Shown one piece after another: positions 12,938 through 13,155 of a stretch of DNA of 13,155 nt. Made by a program: the position numbers and the translations under genes. Source of the DNA: an uncultured Dialister sp. (GTDB lineage: Bacteria > Bacillota > Negativicutes > Veillonellales > Dialisteraceae); the NCBI GenBank assembly GCA_900543455.1, contig UQRR01000060.1, forward strand, positions 1 to 13,155. The letters are read 5' to 3'. The notes below the pieces were generated by a model. The model had not been told where the DNA came from and made no database searches. It saw only the letters and a program-made list of their open reading frames with translations. How positions within the stretch are numbered: position 1 is the first letter of the stretch; every line of letters starts with the position of its first letter.

Positions 12938-12990
12938 AAAAATCCCCATAGACTGCGGCATGTGTCATGCCATAGCCCATGGGGATTTTT
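12938..12990. terminator. Bidirectional intrinsic terminator
   Basis: AAAAATCCCCAT (12938-12949) pairs perfectly with ATGGGGATTTTT (12979-12990), with an inner stem GGCATG (12957-12962) / CATGCC (12966-12971). T runs flank the stem on both strands. It backs up the TRAP operon terminator and probably also serves a minus-strand transcript coming from the right. Confidence 0.85.
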
Positions 12991-13155
12991 CTTACAAAGG
13001 CATAAAAAACATCCGGAAAAGGCTTCCCACCAATGCCCGATGCAGGCGGAGCTCGGAATCGGTGACGGTCGTCCATGGGCACCGAAGTGCGGGAGGGCCT
13101 GTGCTATCGTCGGAACCCGGCCTCGCAGAGGACAGGGAAGTGGAAAAGCCATGCT
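12991..13155. other. GC-rich structured stretch at the right edge, unidentified
   Basis: No coding sequence is supported on either strand. GGCTT (13021-13025) and CCAC (13027-13030) can pair with GTGG (13140-13143) and AAGCC (13146-13150), closing a region of about 130 bases. Inside are GCAC-TTCG-GTGC read on the minus strand (near 13078-13090) and CGGTG/CACCG. This could be part of a structured RNA, on the minus strand if it uses the terminator at 12938-12990. I could not match it to a known class, and the window cuts it off. Confidence 0.3.

Noticed and set aside
12783..13152. Two minus-strand open frames at the right end (12783-13082 and 12931-13152)
   Set aside because: Both cross one or two terminators and show no conserved protein pattern.

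Overview
The window looks like part of the chromosome of an anaerobic, non-spore-forming member of the Negativicutes (Veillonellales, of the Dialister/Megasphaera kind). This is inferred from gene content: a Ktr-type potassium regulator, MurA beside an MreB/Mbl paralogue, a SpoIVB-type S55 protein in an apparently asporogenous setting, a Clostridia-type 173-residue dCTP deaminase and a TAXI-TRAP transporter. I could not check it by database search. All supported genes lie on the + strand; the long minus-strand reading frames are antisense shadows.

Layout. (1) 1-835: hairpins and a 16-bp-stem palindromic repeat, then a KtrA/TrkA RCK subunit (173-835). (2) 836-1276: intergenic mosaic repeat and a strong sigma-A-like promoter. 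(3) 1277-3611: murA overlapping a divergent MreB/Mbl-like gene. (4) 3612-4067: a second mosaic repeat and an intrinsic terminator. (5) 4068-6380: a small exported barrel-sandwich (biotinyl/lipoyl-like) protein without the carrier lysine, an 18-bp palindrome, and a 642-residue exported SpoIVB-type S55 protein. (6) 6381-7069: a gene-free, repeat-packed stretch with nested elements. (7) 7070-8644: an extended -10 promoter, an HNH-type protein translationally coupled to dCTP deaminase, and a terminator. (8) 8645-9804: a TAXI-family TRAP receptor lipoprotein with a structured leader. (9) 9805-10244: repeats. (10) 10245-12742: DUF1850 protein plus the fused 4TM/12TM TRAP permease. (11) 12743-13155: two strong terminators with a palindromic repeat between them, then a GC-rich structured stretch of unknown identity running to the window edge.

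How the genes work together. The TAXI receptor, the DUF1850 protein and the fused permease form one secondary uptake system, probably for an organic acid; receptor and permease appear to be separate transcription units split by about 440 bases of repeats. MurA (first committed step of peptidoglycan precursor synthesis) and the MreB/Mbl-like protein form a wall-synthesis operon whose layout suggests a shrunken murA-spoIID-spoIIQ-spoIIID-mbl locus. The HNH/dCTP deaminase pair is a compact two-gene unit that could be housekeeping or defence.

The most striking feature is non-coding. A modular repeat, with a GCGGCGC/GCGCCGC hairpin core and conserved flanking modules, occupies four intergenic gaps (five copies, one with the core inverted, one with the loop interrupted by other DNA). 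A second, shorter palindromic repeat family is present in four copies.
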